DNA of 64,000 nucleotides from assembly GCF_900215315.1 (NCBI RefSeq), contig NZ_OBEB01000004.1:369208-433207 (forward strand). The letters are read 5' to 3'. A program made the position numbers and the translations under genes. This document shows, in pieces, positions 48,524 to 60,359 of this stretch; within the stretch, counting starts at the first letter, position 1; every line of letters begins with the position of its first letter. This DNA comes from Arsukibacterium tuosuense. Lineage in GTDB: Bacteria; Pseudomonadota; Gammaproteobacteria; Enterobacterales; Alteromonadaceae. The notes beneath the pieces are model-generated. The model saw only the letters and a list, made by a program, of their open reading frames with translations, ran no database searches and had not been told where the DNA came from.

Positions 48524-49771
48524 ATGGCCATCTTTGCACTAGGCATTAATCATAAAACAGCACCGGTTGGCTTACGGGAAAAGGTGGCATTTGCCCCGGA
48601 ACAGGTGCATGAAGCCTTGCGTGAACTGGCTACAGCCACGGCGGTAACCGATGCCGTTATTTTGTCGACCTGCAATCGTACTGAGTTATATTTTAACGGT
48701 ACAAACAGCCAGGCGGAACAGGTTATTGCCTGGTTAGCACAATTTCATCAGTTAAACGTAAATGACTTGCAACCTCATCTGTATCTGCATCATGATCGCC
48801 AGGCTACGGAACACCTGATGCGGGTGGCAGCCGGGCTCGATTCGCTGGTGCTGGGTGAACCGCAGATCTTAGGCCAGGTAAAGCAGGCTTATAATCAGTC
48901 TCGTCAGGCCGGTACTATCAATCCGCAATTTGAACGTCTATTTCAGAAAACCTTTGCCGTCGCCAAAGATGTCCGCACCAACACCGATATTGGTGCCAAT
49001 GCGGTATCAGTCGCTTTTGCTGCGGTCAGTTTAGCCAAACAGATATTTGGTAAGCTGGAAAAAGTCCAGGTGTTATTGATTGGCGCCGGTGAAACCATTG
49101 AATTAGTTGCCCGTCATCTGGCCGAGCAGGGCGCACGCGAGCTTACCGTCGCAAACCGCACCTATGAGCGGGCAGTGCTGTTGGCAGAGCAGTTTAATGC
49201 CAAAGTCATTACCCTATCGCAGGTGCCAGCGCAATTACCGCAGGCAGATATTGTGATCAGCTCTACCGCCAGTACCCTGCCAATTGTCGGCAAAGGCATG
49301 GTAGAACAGGCATTGAAGAAACGCCGGCATAAACCGATGTTTCTGGTCGATTTAGCGGTGCCACGAGATATTGAGCAACAGGTCGCTGAGCTGGAAGACG
49401 CTTATTTATATACGGTAGACGACTTGCAAAGTATAGTGGCGCAAAATGTCAGCTCACGTCAGCAAGCGGCGGAGCAGGCGGGCGACATGATCCGGCTGGG
49501 GGCAGAAGATTTTCTGCAGTGGCTGCAGCTACAAGGCAACGTTGATTGGGTGCGCGATTATCGTCAGCGTTGTGAGCAAATTAAAACTGAATTGCTGGGC
49601 CGGGCGCTGAATCAGCTGGCAGCAGGCCAGGATGCTGAGAAGGTGCTGGCTGAACTGGCCAACAAACTGAGTAACCGGCTGATGCATAGCCCCACTAAAA
49701 CCATTCGTCAGTTACTGCAACAAGAGGCTAGTGAGCCGCAGGCACTGATCAACAGTTTATTAGATATTTAA
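48524..49771 (+). CDS. hemA: Glutamyl-tRNA reductase
   Basis: First committed step of haem synthesis by the C5 route: reduces Glu-tRNA to glutamate-1-semialdehyde. The 415-residue enzyme has ALGINHKTAPVGLREKVAF, the catalytic Cys in STCNRTELY, GLDSLVLGEPQILGQVK and the NADPH motif LLIGAGETIELVARHL. ATG 48524 gives the family start MAIFALGINHK; the ribosome site is weak. It heads the plus-strand run hemA-prfA-prmC. Confidence 0.96.
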   Translation: MAIFALGINHKTAPVGLREKVAFAPEQVHEALRELATATAVTDAVILSTCNRTELYFNGTNSQAEQVIAWLAQFHQLNVNDLQPHLYLHHDRQATEHLMRVAAGLDSLVLGEPQILGQVKQAYNQSRQAGTINPQFERLFQKTFAVAKDVRTNTDIGANAVSVAFAAVSLAKQIFGKLEKVQVLLIGAGETIELVARHLAEQGARELTVANRTYERAVLLAEQFNAKVITLSQVPAQLPQADIVISSTASTLPIVGKGMVEQALKKRRHKPMFLVDLAVPRDIEQQVAELEDAYLYTVDDLQSIVAQNVSSRQQAAEQAGDMIRLGAEDFLQWLQLQGNVDWVRDYRQRCEQIKTELLGRALNQLAAGQDAEKVLAELANKLSNRLMHSPTKTIRQLLQQEASEPQALINSLLDI

Positions 49772-49789
49772 ACAGGTAACAGACCTAAC

Positions 49790-50881
49790 ATGAAAGAATC
49801 GGTATACCGCAAGCTGGAAGGCCTGGTGGAACGGCATGAAGAAGTACAGGCGTTGTTAAGCGACCCGGGTGTGATTGGCGATCAGAAGCGCTTTCGCGAG
49901 CTGTCTAAAGAATACAGTCAGCTGGAAGATGTCAGCAAAGCATTCAATCGCTTTCGTCAGGCCCAGCAGGATTTAGCGGCTGCGGAAGAAATGCAGAAAG
50001 ACAGCGACCCTGATATGCGCGAAATGGCCCAGGAAGAATATAAAAGTGCCCGGGCAGCTATCGAACAGCTGGAAAAAGAGCTGCAATTATTGTTGCTGCC
50101 CAAAGATCCTAACGACAGCAATAACTGCTTTTTAGAAATCAGAGCCGGAGCCGGTGGTGATGAAGCTGCCATTTTTGCCGGCGATGTGTTCCGGATGTAC
50201 AGTCGTTTTGCCGAACGTCAGCGCTGGAAACTGGAAGTAATAAGTGCCAGTGAAGGTGAACATGGTGGTTTTAAAGAGGTGATTGCCAGCGTGCAGGGCG
50301 ACGGCGCTTACGGTATTTTAAAGTTTGAGTCCGGTGGCCACCGGGTACAGCGGGTACCGGCGACGGAATCGCAGGGCCGGGTACATACTTCGGCCTGTAC
50401 CGTAGCCATTATGCCGGAGATCCCGGAAAGCGAAGCGATTGAAATTAACCCGGCTGACTTAAAGGTGGATACCTACCGGGCCTCGGGCGCGGGTGGCCAG
50501 CACGTAAACCGTACCGATTCAGCTATCCGGATAACCCACTTACCTACCGGTATTGTTGTTGAATGTCAGGATGAGCGCTCACAGCATAAAAACCGGGCGC
50601 GGGCGATGAGTGTATTACAATCGCGCATTCAGGCTGCTGAAGATGAAAAACGCCGGCTGACCGAAGAGTCTACCCGGCGCTCGCTGGTGGGCAGTGGTGA
50701 TCGCTCGGAGCGGATCCGTACTTATAACTTCCCGCAGGGGCGGCTAACCGATCATCGGATTAACTTGACTATTTATCGTTTAAACGAAGTGATGGAGGGC
50801 GATCTGGAACTGGTGCTGGAACCGCTTAATCAGGAACATCAGGCTGACTTACTGGCAGCACTGGCTGACGAAAACCGCTGA
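49790..50881 (+). CDS. prfA: Peptide chain release factor 1
   Basis: Reads UAG and UAA stop codons and triggers peptide release. The 363-residue protein has the PAT stop-recognition tripeptide in [18 protein letters not shown] and the GGQ motif in [15 protein letters not shown]; the glutamine is methylated by PrmC, whose gene starts 2 bp downstream. Confidence 0.97.
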   Translation: MKESVYRKLEGLVERHEEVQALLSDPGVIGDQKRFRELSKEYSQLEDVSKAFNRFRQAQQDLAAAEEMQKDSDPDMREMAQEEYKSARAAIEQLEKELQLLLLPKDPNDSNNCFLEIRAGAGGDEAAIFAGDVFRMYSRFAERQRWKLEVISASEGEHGGFKEVIASVQGDGAYGILKFESGGHRVQRVPATESQGRVHTSACTVAIMPEIPESEAIEINPADLKVDTYRASGAGGQHVNRTDSAIRITHLPTGIVVECQDERSQHKNRARAMSVLQSRIQAAEDEKRRLTEESTRRSLVGSGDRSERIRTYNFPQGRLTDHRINLTIYRLNEVMEGDLELVLEPLNQEHQADLLAALADENR

Positions 50882-50882
50882 T

Positions 50883-51713
50883 ATGACCCTGGCGCAATGG
50901 CTGCAGCAGGCAACCCGGCAACTTAGCGATATATCGGTACTGGCGGCTGATGACGCCAGGTTACTGCTATGTCATCAGCTAAACGTCAGCAGCAGCTATT
51001 TGTATAGCCATGGTGACGTCAAGCTAAGCGATGCTGATCTGCACACACTAAACCAGCTGCTCAGCAGGGCGGTGCAGGACGAACCCATCGCCTATATTAT
51101 TGGCAGCTGGCCGTTCTGGAATATTGAACTTGAGGTTGCGCCCTGCACCTTGATCCCAAGGCCCGATACCGAATTATTGGTAGAGCAGGCGCTTGCATTA
51201 CCCTTGCCGGCAACGGCCAGAGTACTGGACCTGGGCACCGGCTCCGGTGCTATTGCTCTGGCGCTGGCCTGTAATAAGCCTTCATGGCAGGTAACGGCAG
51301 CCGAGAAGATTACCGCAGCAGTTGAACTGGCCCGGCGCAATGCCAGGCGTCTGGCAGCAAATAATTGTACTGTGGTGCAGAGTGACTGGTTTGAAGCAGT
51401 TGCAGGCCAGCAATTTGAGCTGATTGTCAGTAACCCCCCTTATATCGAACCTGATGACCCGCATCTGGCAGCACTGCAGCATGAGCCTGTCAGTGCGTTG
51501 GTTGCCGCAGAGCAGGGCCTGGCTGATTTAGCGGCGATTTGTCAGCAGGCACCCGCTTATTTGACCCGGCAAGGGTGGTTGTGGCTGGAGCACGGTTATA
51601 ACCAGGCTGATGCGGTGCAACAGTTACTAACTGCTGCTGGCTTTAGTCAGGTGCAGTCACGCAAAGATTACGGTGGCAACTGGCGGATCAGTGGCGGTAT
51701 TCTGAGTAGTTGA
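50883..51713 (+). CDS. prmC: Release factor glutamine methyltransferase
   Basis: Methylates the GGQ glutamine of release factors. The 276-residue SAM-dependent enzyme has an N-terminal helical domain, the SAM motif VLDLGTGSGAIALALA and the catalytic NPPY in IVSNPPYIEPDDPHL. It directly follows prfA. A 108-bp gap then separates it from an HD-GYP regulator that is not part of the usual cluster. Confidence 0.96.
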   Translation: MTLAQWLQQATRQLSDISVLAADDARLLLCHQLNVSSSYLYSHGDVKLSDADLHTLNQLLSRAVQDEPIAYIIGSWPFWNIELEVAPCTLIPRPDTELLVEQALALPLPATARVLDLGTGSGAIALALACNKPSWQVTAAEKITAAVELARRNARRLAANNCTVVQSDWFEAVAGQQFELIVSNPPYIEPDDPHLAALQHEPVSALVAAEQGLADLAAICQQAPAYLTRQGWLWLEHGYNQADAVQQLLTAAGFSQVQSRKDYGGNWRISGGILSS

Positions 51714-51821
51714 AGGTTTTAACAACAAAGTTTTGACCGGCAAGCCATTAGCGCATATAACTATTTGTAGTTTCTTCTGCTAGTTTCTAGTGATAGCTAT
51801 CTGATTTTCGGAGCCCGCCTT

Positions 51822-53378
51822 ATGAATGACACTTTTCTGTTTGCTGACGAGTCTGAACCGACCGAAGTGGTTAACCACGGGCACTGGAAAGTGTTAATTG
51901 TCGATGATGAACCGGAAGTCCATACTGTCACCAAGCTGGCACTGAGTGATTTCAGCTTCAATAATAAAAGCCTGGAGTTTATCAGTGCTTATTCCGGGGC
52001 CCAGGCCAGGGAGCTAATAGCTGCTAACCCTGATACCGCTATCATTCTGCTTGATGTGGTTATGGAAACAGATGATGCCGGTTTACTGGTTGCCCGGCAT
52101 GTGCGGGAAGAGCTGAAAAATGATCACGTGCGAATTATTCTGCGAACCGGCCAGCCGGGGCAGGCCCCGGAACGCCAGGTGATAGTTAACTACGATATCA
52201 ACGATTACAAATCAAAAACTGAATTGACTGCGCAAAAGTTATTTACCGTTATTATGTCCAGCCTGCGCTCATACCGGGATATTTTATCGCTGGAGCAAAG
52301 CCGAAAGGGGCTGGAGAAAATCATTAATGCTTCTATCGATTTATTCTCCTCTCATTCTATGGAGCAGTTTATCGACGGGGTGCTGCAGCAACTGACCTCT
52401 ATTCTGGGTAGCCATGAAAATGCGTTGCTGGCCAGCTCTTCAATGGTTGCAGGAAATGTGCGGTCTGACGCCGACCCCCATGATTTAGTGGTATTTGCCG
52501 GACAGGGCCAGTTTGCCAAGAAAGAGGGCAAGCCGGTGCAGGAAGTACTGAATACTGATTTGCTGGCGGCGTTTGAATGTGCCCTGGACAGCCGCAGTAT
52601 TGTTTATCGCGATAACTATCTGGTGGCTTATTGCTGCAGTAAATTTACCCATGGTTCGCTGTTGTATATTTCCGGCTTACCCGGGCAAATCAGCGATAAC
52701 CAGAAGAAACTGATTGAATTGTTCGCTCAGAATGTACAAATAGCCTACGAAAATGTGCAGTTACAGCATGAAATTGAAGATACTCAACGGGAAATTGTTT
52801 ACCGGCTCAGTGAAGCGGTAGAGCACCGTTCTGTTGAAACCGGTAATCATGTGCGGCGGGTGGCCTTTATTTGTTATGACCTGGCCAAAGCCTATGGTTT
52901 GAGTGAGGAAGAGGCAGAGCGATTAATGTATGCTTCACCACTGCATGATGTTGGCAAAGTGGGGATCCCGGATGGTATTTTAAATAAACCAGCGAAGCTT
53001 AACGGCGGTGAATGGGAGGTAATGAAAACCCATGCCCAAATTGGTTACGACATTTTGAAAGACTCAAAACGTGTTATTATTCAGGCCGGTGCCATCATTG
53101 CTCAGGACCATCATGAGAAATGGGACGGGACGGGCTACCCTGCCGGTAAAAAAGGTGAGGAAATCCATATTTTTGGCCGGATTGCTGCCTTAGCCGATGT
53201 GTATGATGCGTTGCGTCATCGTCGTTGTTACAAGCAAGCCTGGAGCCTGGAAGAAGTGGTGGCAAATATTGTGGCCGAATCAGGCAGGCAGTTTGAACCC
53301 AAATTGGTCGAATTGTTTCAGCAGCGGGTTGAAAGGCTTGAGGCGATTTTACAAAAATATCCCGATGATCAGGATTAG
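51822..53378 (+). CDS. HD-GYP response regulator with REC and DUF3369 domains
   Basis: A 518-residue protein: receiver domain at about residues 22-145 (VLIVDDEPEVHTV; phospho-acceptor Asp in ILLDVVMETDDAG), a DUF3369 sensor-like domain at about 165-315, and an HD-GYP domain with HDVGKVGIPDG, DHHEKWDGTGYP and ALADVYDALRHRR, so the metal ligands and GYP signature are intact. HD-GYP proteins hydrolyse cyclic di-GMP. The receiver has an unusual MET in place of the common MP(x)MDG. It sits between prmC and sirB2 and no kinase gene is adjacent. Confidence 0.9.
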   Translation: MNDTFLFADESEPTEVVNHGHWKVLIVDDEPEVHTVTKLALSDFSFNNKSLEFISAYSGAQARELIAANPDTAIILLDVVMETDDAGLLVARHVREELKNDHVRIILRTGQPGQAPERQVIVNYDINDYKSKTELTAQKLFTVIMSSLRSYRDILSLEQSRKGLEKIINASIDLFSSHSMEQFIDGVLQQLTSILGSHENALLASSSMVAGNVRSDADPHDLVVFAGQGQFAKKEGKPVQEVLNTDLLAAFECALDSRSIVYRDNYLVAYCCSKFTHGSLLYISGLPGQISDNQKKLIELFAQNVQIAYENVQLQHEIEDTQREIVYRLSEAVEHRSVETGNHVRRVAFICYDLAKAYGLSEEEAERLMYASPLHDVGKVGIPDGILNKPAKLNGGEWEVMKTHAQIGYDILKDSKRVIIQAGAIIAQDHHEKWDGTGYPAGKKGEEIHIFGRIAALADVYDALRHRRCYKQAWSLEEVVANIVAESGRQFEPKLVELFQQRVERLEAILQKYPDDQD

Positions 53379-53428
53379 TACCCAGCGTATTGATGATACT
53401 GCATTGAATAAATTAAGGACCCTGTTGT

Positions 53429-54678
<1,250 letters not shown>

Positions 54679-54695
54679 TTTATTAGCGGGTCATT

Positions 54696-54725
54696 AAAAA
54701 ACCGGTAACAATTACCGGTTTTTTT
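54696..54725 (+). terminator. Rho-independent terminator of kdsA
   Basis: Perfect 13-bp stem AAAAAACCGGTAA/TTACCGGTTTTTT with a 3-base loop and a T run. Confidence 0.9.
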
Positions 54726-54780
54726 AATCTTGAAGCATTAGCAGCATGCTGCACAATCTTCTACATGATCTGGCTGAGGA

Positions 54781-57555
54781 TCAATAACGCTGGCGCACGT
54801 AATTTACCACATCCTGATATTTATCCTGCATCACCCGTACATATTCATTAATGACTGACCAGTCACTGTTTTCCGCAGCCTGTTCCAGTTTCAGTGCTTC
54901 AGCCGATAAGCTTAACGCGCCGACACTTTTAGCGACCGATTTAAACTGATGCGCTACCGCTCTTACGCCACTGCGATTCTGGGCCTGAGCCTGTGTTGTC
55001 AGCTCGGTCAGCAGTTCCTTGCCGTGCTTGACAAAGTAATTCAGGTATTCCTCGTGCTTAACCGGATCGTTACCCAGGAAATTAGCAATAGTGGTAAAAC
55101 AAATTGGCGACGGCTGTTGCGCCGGTTCAGCGTTTTTGCCATTAGTCTTGCCATTGTCGGCAGCTGTTTTTTGCTCAGTAGCGGGCAACCAACGTTTAAG
55201 CATCGTTTCCAGGGTAACCAGCTCCAGTGGCTTGGTAATATAACCATCCATACCAATACTGATACATTTTTGCTCTTCACCTTTTAACGCATTGGCGGTA
55301 ACGGCGACTATCCGGCTGAAGTTACTGTCATCCTGGCGGTGCAGGCTTTCTTTACGAATAGCGATGGCTAAATCATAGCCACTCATATTAGGCATATGTA
55401 AGTCGGTAAGCACCAGCGGATAGTGATAACGCCGCCACATATCGAGTGCTATAGCGCCATCGTCAGCAACTTCGACCGCGTAGCCCAGCGCATTCAGCTG
55501 ATCAACTATGACCCTTTGGTTCATCATATTGTCTTCAGCCAACAGAATTAGCTGGCGGTTGCGCCGCGCGGTTTCAATATCAGGTGCACCCTTACTCAAA
55601 TTCAAATTGGAGGTTTGTTGTGGCGTAGGTTTTTCTTTGCGCCTGGCTGCAACTAAAATAGCGTCGTATAAATGGCTGCGACAGATAGGTGAACTGTGCA
55701 GGTAGTAGGTCCGCTCATTGCTGTGCTCTGACAACTCCACCTGATTGGTAATAACGATAAACTGCACCCGCTCCAGCTCTGGCACTAACTGTAATTTCTT
55801 AATGTGCTCGGCGGAAATTTGCTCATAGGTGGCGTCAAGCACCCAGACCGCGGCCTGCTTAGGAGGCAATGGTTTTTGCTGGGATGCCCGTTGATAAAGG
55901 GCCTCGATACTGTTTATAACGTCAAGCTCAGCGTGGGTATGGCGAAAATAGCTGGTTAAATGTTCCTGGTTGTCGCTGTCCTGGGTAAATAAGCAAATAT
56001 GCACATCACGCAACAGTTCAGAACCGACATACTCAATTTCATCGGAGCGGCGCATCGGGATCCGCACTTTAAACTCAGTGCCTTTACCTACTTCGCTCTG
56101 GACGTCAATATCACCGTACATCAGTGAGGTCAGACGCTGACAAATTGATAAACCAAGGCCGGTACCACCAAATTTACGGGTGATTGAACCTTCTGCCTGA
56201 TTAAATGGATGAAACACGTAGTTTATCTGTCGCTGGGTCATGCCCCGGCCATTGTCGACAATGGTAAACTGAATTTGGCTGAACTCCATGTTCTCTTCCA
56301 GCAAGTCAGCCCTAATAACCACTACACCGGTTTTTTGTGGTGTGGTCTCGGTAAACTTAATCGCGTTGCCTGCCAGATTGTAAAGTATTTGCCGTAGACG
56401 CACCGGATCACCAAATAAACCGTCAGGAATTCTCGGGTCTATGTACAATTTTAAATCGATTTGGCGTTGATAGGCCACAGAGACCAGAATGCGGCCAACC
56501 GCTTCAATAATATCGACCAGCGACACCGGAATATTTTCCAGCTCCAGTTTGCCGGCCTCAATTTTCGAGAAATCCAGAATATCATCCAGAATGCGCAGCA
56601 GTGAAAAAGAAGACTCGCGGATAGTATCCGTCATCCGGAACTGGGAGGTGGATAACTGGGTTTTCCTGAGTAAATCGATAGTGCCGATAATGCCGTTCAT
56701 CGGCGTGCGGATTTCATGGCTCATGGTAGCTAAGAAGGTCGATTTAGCTTCATTAGCCCGTTCGGCAGTTAATTTGGCCGTTTCCAGGGCATCGGTGCGC
56801 TCTTTGATCCGGGTATCCACTTCCTGCTTTAGCTGGGCAATATCGGTTTCTGAGCTTCGAAGTGCCTGCTGTCCTTGCTCAATTCGCCGGAACAATTGGT
56901 TAATGTAGCTACCTAACACCCCGAAACCATCGTGGGCATGACTCTCAACGCTGCCGTCGAACTGGTTTTTATCCAGCGCTGTTTTAGTGTTACTTACCAG
57001 GGGCGTCAGTTTGCGGTTGAAATAAACTGAAATAGCGTAAGCAAAGCTTAAACTGAGTAATATGCCGGCAATGGCGCTGCAAATGAAAGCCAGCAGCATA
57101 GGTAACTGACTGGTTGGCTGAATATATTGCACATTAACCAGCAGCGTTTTAATATCGTTGCTGACGATTCTGCTGACAATCAGATAATTGCCCTGGCGTA
57201 CTTCACGATCGGCCAGTTCCGGCTGCGGTACAAAATTAGCCAGATTAACCGTATTGGCAATCAGCTCCAGTTGTTGGTTGCTCTGACGGTACAAATAAAC
57301 AGCACGGTTGCTGTCAGCATTGCGCGCTTGCAGCAGTAACTGCTCGGCGGCCTGGGTATTATCATTGCGAAGTGGAGCACTTAATGCACTGGCAAGAATC
57401 GTGGTTTCGGCAGTTAAACGGGCTAATTGGTTTTCATCCCGGTTTTGTTCTGGCAGAGTAAACAACGTGAACAATGCTGCTTGCAATAGCAGAATAAGCA
57501 CGGCCATTAATGCCAGGCGGCGAAACATTGGTTTAGTGTAAGAGGTTTTTTCCAT
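54781..57555 (-). CDS. Hybrid sensor histidine kinase with receiver and HPt domains
   Basis: A 924-residue inner-membrane kinase. Order: membrane helix (about residues 12-30), periplasmic sensor of about 120 residues, second helix (LLAFICSAIAGILLSLSFAYA), linker/coiled coil, HisKA with MSHEIRTPMNGIIG, HATPase with GGTGLGLSIC, a degenerate receiver-like segment lacking a clear phospho-Asp, a true receiver (LILLAEDNMMNQ; Asp in LVLTDLHMPNMSG) and an HPt with AHQFKSVAKSVGAL at the C terminus. It is an orphan phosphorelay kinase; the architecture recalls BarA/ArcB but its sensor region does not match BarA. ATG 57555 gives MEKTSYTK; ATG 57576 is possible. Confidence 0.88.
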   Translation of the reverse strand: MEKTSYTKPMFRRLALMAVLILLLQAALFTLFTLPEQNRDENQLARLTAETTILASALSAPLRNDNTQAAEQLLLQARNADSNRAVYLYRQSNQQLELIANTVNLANFVPQPELADREVRQGNYLIVSRIVSNDIKTLLVNVQYIQPTSQLPMLLAFICSAIAGILLSLSFAYAISVYFNRKLTPLVSNTKTALDKNQFDGSVESHAHDGFGVLGSYINQLFRRIEQGQQALRSSETDIAQLKQEVDTRIKERTDALETAKLTAERANEAKSTFLATMSHEIRTPMNGIIGTIDLLRKTQLSTSQFRMTDTIRESSFSLLRILDDILDFSKIEAGKLELENIPVSLVDIIEAVGRILVSVAYQRQIDLKLYIDPRIPDGLFGDPVRLRQILYNLAGNAIKFTETTPQKTGVVVIRADLLEENMEFSQIQFTIVDNGRGMTQRQINYVFHPFNQAEGSITRKFGGTGLGLSICQRLTSLMYGDIDVQSEVGKGTEFKVRIPMRRSDEIEYVGSELLRDVHICLFTQDSDNQEHLTSYFRHTHAELDVINSIEALYQRASQQKPLPPKQAAVWVLDATYEQISAEHIKKLQLVPELERVQFIVITNQVELSEHSNERTYYLHSSPICRSHLYDAILVAARRKEKPTPQQTSNLNLSKGAPDIETARRNRQLILLAEDNMMNQRVIVDQLNALGYAVEVADDGAIALDMWRRYHYPLVLTDLHMPNMSGYDLAIAIRKESLHRQDDSNFSRIVAVTANALKGEEQKCISIGMDGYITKPLELVTLETMLKRWLPATEQKTAADNGKTNGKNAEPAQQPSPICFTTIANFLGNDPVKHEEYLNYFVKHGKELLTELTTQAQAQNRSGVRAVAHQFKSVAKSVGALSLSAEALKLEQAAENSDWSVINEYVRVMQDKYQDVVNYVRQRY

Positions 57556-57713
57556 CAGCTGTCCATTTAAATGCATTGTACGGCGTGTCGGTTAACTAAA
57601 TATAGTGTAACAAGTTTTCGATAGCTGGCGCAGTGTTAATTTTAACAGATGGCGAACAAAACAGCGCCCTTTGGTTAATCCCTGTTCGCTCAGGCGGCTT
57701 TTAGAAAAAATCT

Positions 57714-57743
57714 GTTGACTTAGCTTGGCAAAATCCGTTTAAT
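57714..57743 (+). promoter_or_regulatory. Promoter of the tRNA-Phe pair
   Basis: TTGACT (57714-57719) and TTTAAT (57738-57743), spaced by 18 bp, are followed by the G+C-rich ACGACCCGC just before the first tRNA-Phe. Confidence 0.6.
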
Positions 57744-57755
57744 ACGACCCGCATT

Positions 57756-57831
57756 GCCCAGATAGCTCAGTCGGTAGAGCAGCGGATTGAAAATCCGCGT
57801 GTCGGTGGTTCGATTCCGCCTCTGGGCACCA
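57756..57831 (+). tRNA. tRNA-Phe (anticodon GAA), copy 1
   Basis: A 76-base tRNA with encoded CCA; acceptor stem GCCCAGA/TCTGGGC and anticodon loop TTGAAAA (GAA). Confidence 0.97.
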
Positions 57832-57894
57832 TCTTTTTGGTGTCTTGTTCAGTTACTGCAAAGCGCAGCATAATTATACCAGCACAACGTTTTT

Positions 57895-57970
57895 GCCCAG
57901 ATAGCTCAGTCGGTAGAGCAGCGGATTGAAAATCCGCGTGTCGGTGGTTCGATTCCGCCTCTGGGCACCA
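57895..57970 (+). tRNA. tRNA-Phe (anticodon GAA), copy 2
   Basis: Identical in all 76 bases to the copy 63 bp upstream, and followed by a terminator. Confidence 0.97.
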
Positions 57971-57977
57971 TAACAAC

Positions 57978-58004
57978 AAACCCTGGCCTAGGCCGGGGTT
58001 TTTG
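57978..58004 (+). terminator. Rho-independent terminator of the tRNA-Phe pair
   Basis: 11-bp stem AAACCCTGGCC/GGCCGGGGTTT with one T-G pair and a 2-base loop, running into a T tract. Confidence 0.8.
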
Positions 58005-58149
58005 TTTTATGGCACTGCTATTTCGCTTTGAGTCTACATAAATTTCAGTCAGTTGAAATAGGCAGCCAGCTTTAAGTTTGCTAAGCTCAAGCCCGTTTTC
58101 AAAAAATAAATCTAATAACAATTTCAAAAACATCAACATCGGAGTTTCC

Positions 58150-60312
58150 ATGAAATATGCTATTACCTTGTTAGCGGCGGCCATGCTAAGCGCATGTGGC
58201 GGCGCTAAACAAGACGTAACAACCAGCCAGGATGTCAGTGTGAGCACAGAGCAACAACAGAAACTTAACTACCCTGTCAGTCGCAAGGGTGAGACCGTCG
58301 ATAACTATTTCGGTACCGATGTTGCCGACCCGTATCGCTGGCTGGAAGATGATCGCAGCAGCGAAACTGAAGCCTGGGTAAAAGCCCAGAACGAGGTCAC
58401 ATTCTCTTATCTTGAGCAAATTTCGTTTCGTGATGAAGTGCGGGCTAAGTTAGAAAAGTCCTGGAATTTTGAGCGGATTGGCGCACCGTTTAAAGAAGGT
58501 GACTACCAGTACTTTTATAAGAATGATGGTTTGCAGAATCAGTTTGTGTTGTACCGGCAAAAAGAGGGCGGCGAAGCTGAAGTATTTCTGGACCCGAATA
58601 CTTTCAGCGAAGATGGCACTACCTCCCTGGCAGATATTGAGTTTTCTCGCGATGGCAGCCTGGCAGCCTATGCCATCTCGGAAGGCGGCAGTGACTGGCG
58701 TAAAATCATTGTGATTGATGCCGAAACGAAAGAGCAGCTCGAGCCAACGTTAATTGATGTGAAATTCAGTGGTATTTCCTGGGTAGGTAACGACGGGTTC
58801 TTTTACTCCAGTTACGACAAGCCAGAGGGCAGTGAATTATCGGCAATGACTGACCAGCATAAGCTCTACTACCATAAACTGGGTACAGCACAAAGCGACG
58901 ATAACGTGGTGTTTGGTGGCACTAGCGAGCAGAAGCATCGTTATGTCGGCGCTTCTGTCACAGAGGACGATAAATACCTGCTGGTTTCAGCGGCGGTATC
59001 CACCTCGGGTAACAAGCTGTTCTTAAAAGATTTAACCAAGAAAGACAGTGAGTTCGTTACTATTCTGGATCACACCGATTCAGATACTGATTTACTGGAT
59101 AACAATGGCGACAAGCTGTATCTGGTAACCAACCTGAATGCCCCTAACCGCAAAGTTGTGGTCACGACTGCAGCTAAGCCAACGCCTGAAAACTGGCAGG
59201 AGCTGATCCCGGAAACTGAGAATGTCCTGCGGATCAGTAAAGGCGCGGGCTACCTGTTTGCCAACTACATGGTAGATGCTATTGCCCAGGTTAAACAATA
59301 CGATTACAGCGGCAAGCTGGTACGAGACATCAACTTACCGGGAATTGGCAGTGCGGGTGGTTTCAGTGGTAAGAAAGACGCTGCAACACTGTATTATTCG
59401 TTTGCTAATTACACCACGCCATCCAGCATTTATGCGTTTGAGCCGCAAAGTGGTAAGTCGGACTTGTATAACAGCCCGAAAATTGATTTTAACCCGGATA
59501 ACTACACCTCTGAGCAGGTGTTTTATACCTCAAAAGATGGCACTAAGGTGCCAATGATTATCAGCTATAAAAAAGGCCTGAAAAAAGACGGCAGCAACCC
59601 AACCATTTTATATGGCTATGGTGGTTTTAATGTCAGCCTGACCCCGTCATTCAGCGTAGCGAATGCGGTATGGATGGAAATGGGCGGCGTTTACGCTGTG
59701 GCCAATCTGCGCGGTGGCGGTGAATATGGTAAAGCCTGGCACAATGCCGGCGTACAGCAACTGAAACAAAATGTGTTTGACGACTTTATTGCCGCCGCTG
59801 AATACTTGCAGCAGCAACAATATACTTCTACCGACAAGCTGGCAATTCGTGGTGGCTCTAACGGCGGTTTGCTGGTAGGGGCGGCTATGACTCAGCGCCC
59901 TGAGTTGTTTAAAGTGGCGCTGCCTGCGGTAGGCGTACTGGACATGCTGCGCTACCATACTTTCACCGCTGGTGCCGGTTGGGCTTATGACTATGGCACG
60001 GCCGAACAGTCTGCCGCCATGTTTCAGTATTTAAAAGGCTATTCACCGGTGCACAACGTGAAACAGGGCGTAACTTACCCGGCGACCATGGTAACCACCG
60101 CTGATCATGACGATCGGGTGGTGCCGGCGCATTCCTTTAAATTTGCTGCTGAGCTGCAAGATAAAGCAACTCAGGTTAATCCGCAGTTGATCCGGATAGA
60201 CGTTAACGCTGGCCATGGTGCTGGTATGCCGGTATCAATGGTTATTGATCAGGCGGCGGATATTTTCAGCTTTACTCTGTACAACATGGGCTATCAGCAA
60301 CTACCGCAATAG
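58150..60312 (+). CDS. Prolyl oligopeptidase family (S9) lipoprotein
   Basis: A 720-residue serine peptidase that cuts after proline in short peptides. The signal segment [16 protein letters not shown] ends in the lipobox LSAC, so it is anchored in the periplasm or outer membrane. The N-terminal [14 protein letters not shown] and a seven-bladed propeller precede the alpha/beta-hydrolase domain with the triad Ser in [12 protein letters not shown], Asp in [13 protein letters not shown] and His in NAGHGAG. ATG 58150 is fixed by GGAG six bases upstream; the upstream frame to 58078 is not used. It has its own terminator. Confidence 0.94.
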   Translation: MKYAITLLAAAMLSACGGAKQDVTTSQDVSVSTEQQQKLNYPVSRKGETVDNYFGTDVADPYRWLEDDRSSETEAWVKAQNEVTFSYLEQISFRDEVRAKLEKSWNFERIGAPFKEGDYQYFYKNDGLQNQFVLYRQKEGGEAEVFLDPNTFSEDGTTSLADIEFSRDGSLAAYAISEGGSDWRKIIVIDAETKEQLEPTLIDVKFSGISWVGNDGFFYSSYDKPEGSELSAMTDQHKLYYHKLGTAQSDDNVVFGGTSEQKHRYVGASVTEDDKYLLVSAAVSTSGNKLFLKDLTKKDSEFVTILDHTDSDTDLLDNNGDKLYLVTNLNAPNRKVVVTTAAKPTPENWQELIPETENVLRISKGAGYLFANYMVDAIAQVKQYDYSGKLVRDINLPGIGSAGGFSGKKDAATLYYSFANYTTPSSIYAFEPQSGKSDLYNSPKIDFNPDNYTSEQVFYTSKDGTKVPMIISYKKGLKKDGSNPTILYGYGGFNVSLTPSFSVANAVWMEMGGVYAVANLRGGGEYGKAWHNAGVQQLKQNVFDDFIAAAEYLQQQQYTSTDKLAIRGGSNGGLLVGAAMTQRPELFKVALPAVGVLDMLRYHTFTAGAGWAYDYGTAEQSAAMFQYLKGYSPVHNVKQGVTYPATMVTTADHDDRVVPAHSFKFAAELQDKATQVNPQLIRIDVNAGHGAGMPVSMVIDQAADIFSFTLYNMGYQQLPQ

Positions 60313-60331
60313 CATTGGTTAGCTGACTGAC

Positions 60332-60359
60332 AAAACGGCGCTTACTGCGCCGTTTTTTT
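60332..60359 (+). terminator. Rho-independent terminator of the S9 peptidase gene
   Basis: Perfect 10-bp stem AAAACGGCGC/GCGCCGTTTT with a 5-base loop, then a T run. Confidence 0.9.

Noticed and set aside
54781..57555. Calling this kinase BarA, partner of the Csr system seen at 14 kb
   Set aside because: Domain order is similar, but the periplasmic sensor and the segments around HisKA and HPt do not follow BarA closely enough.
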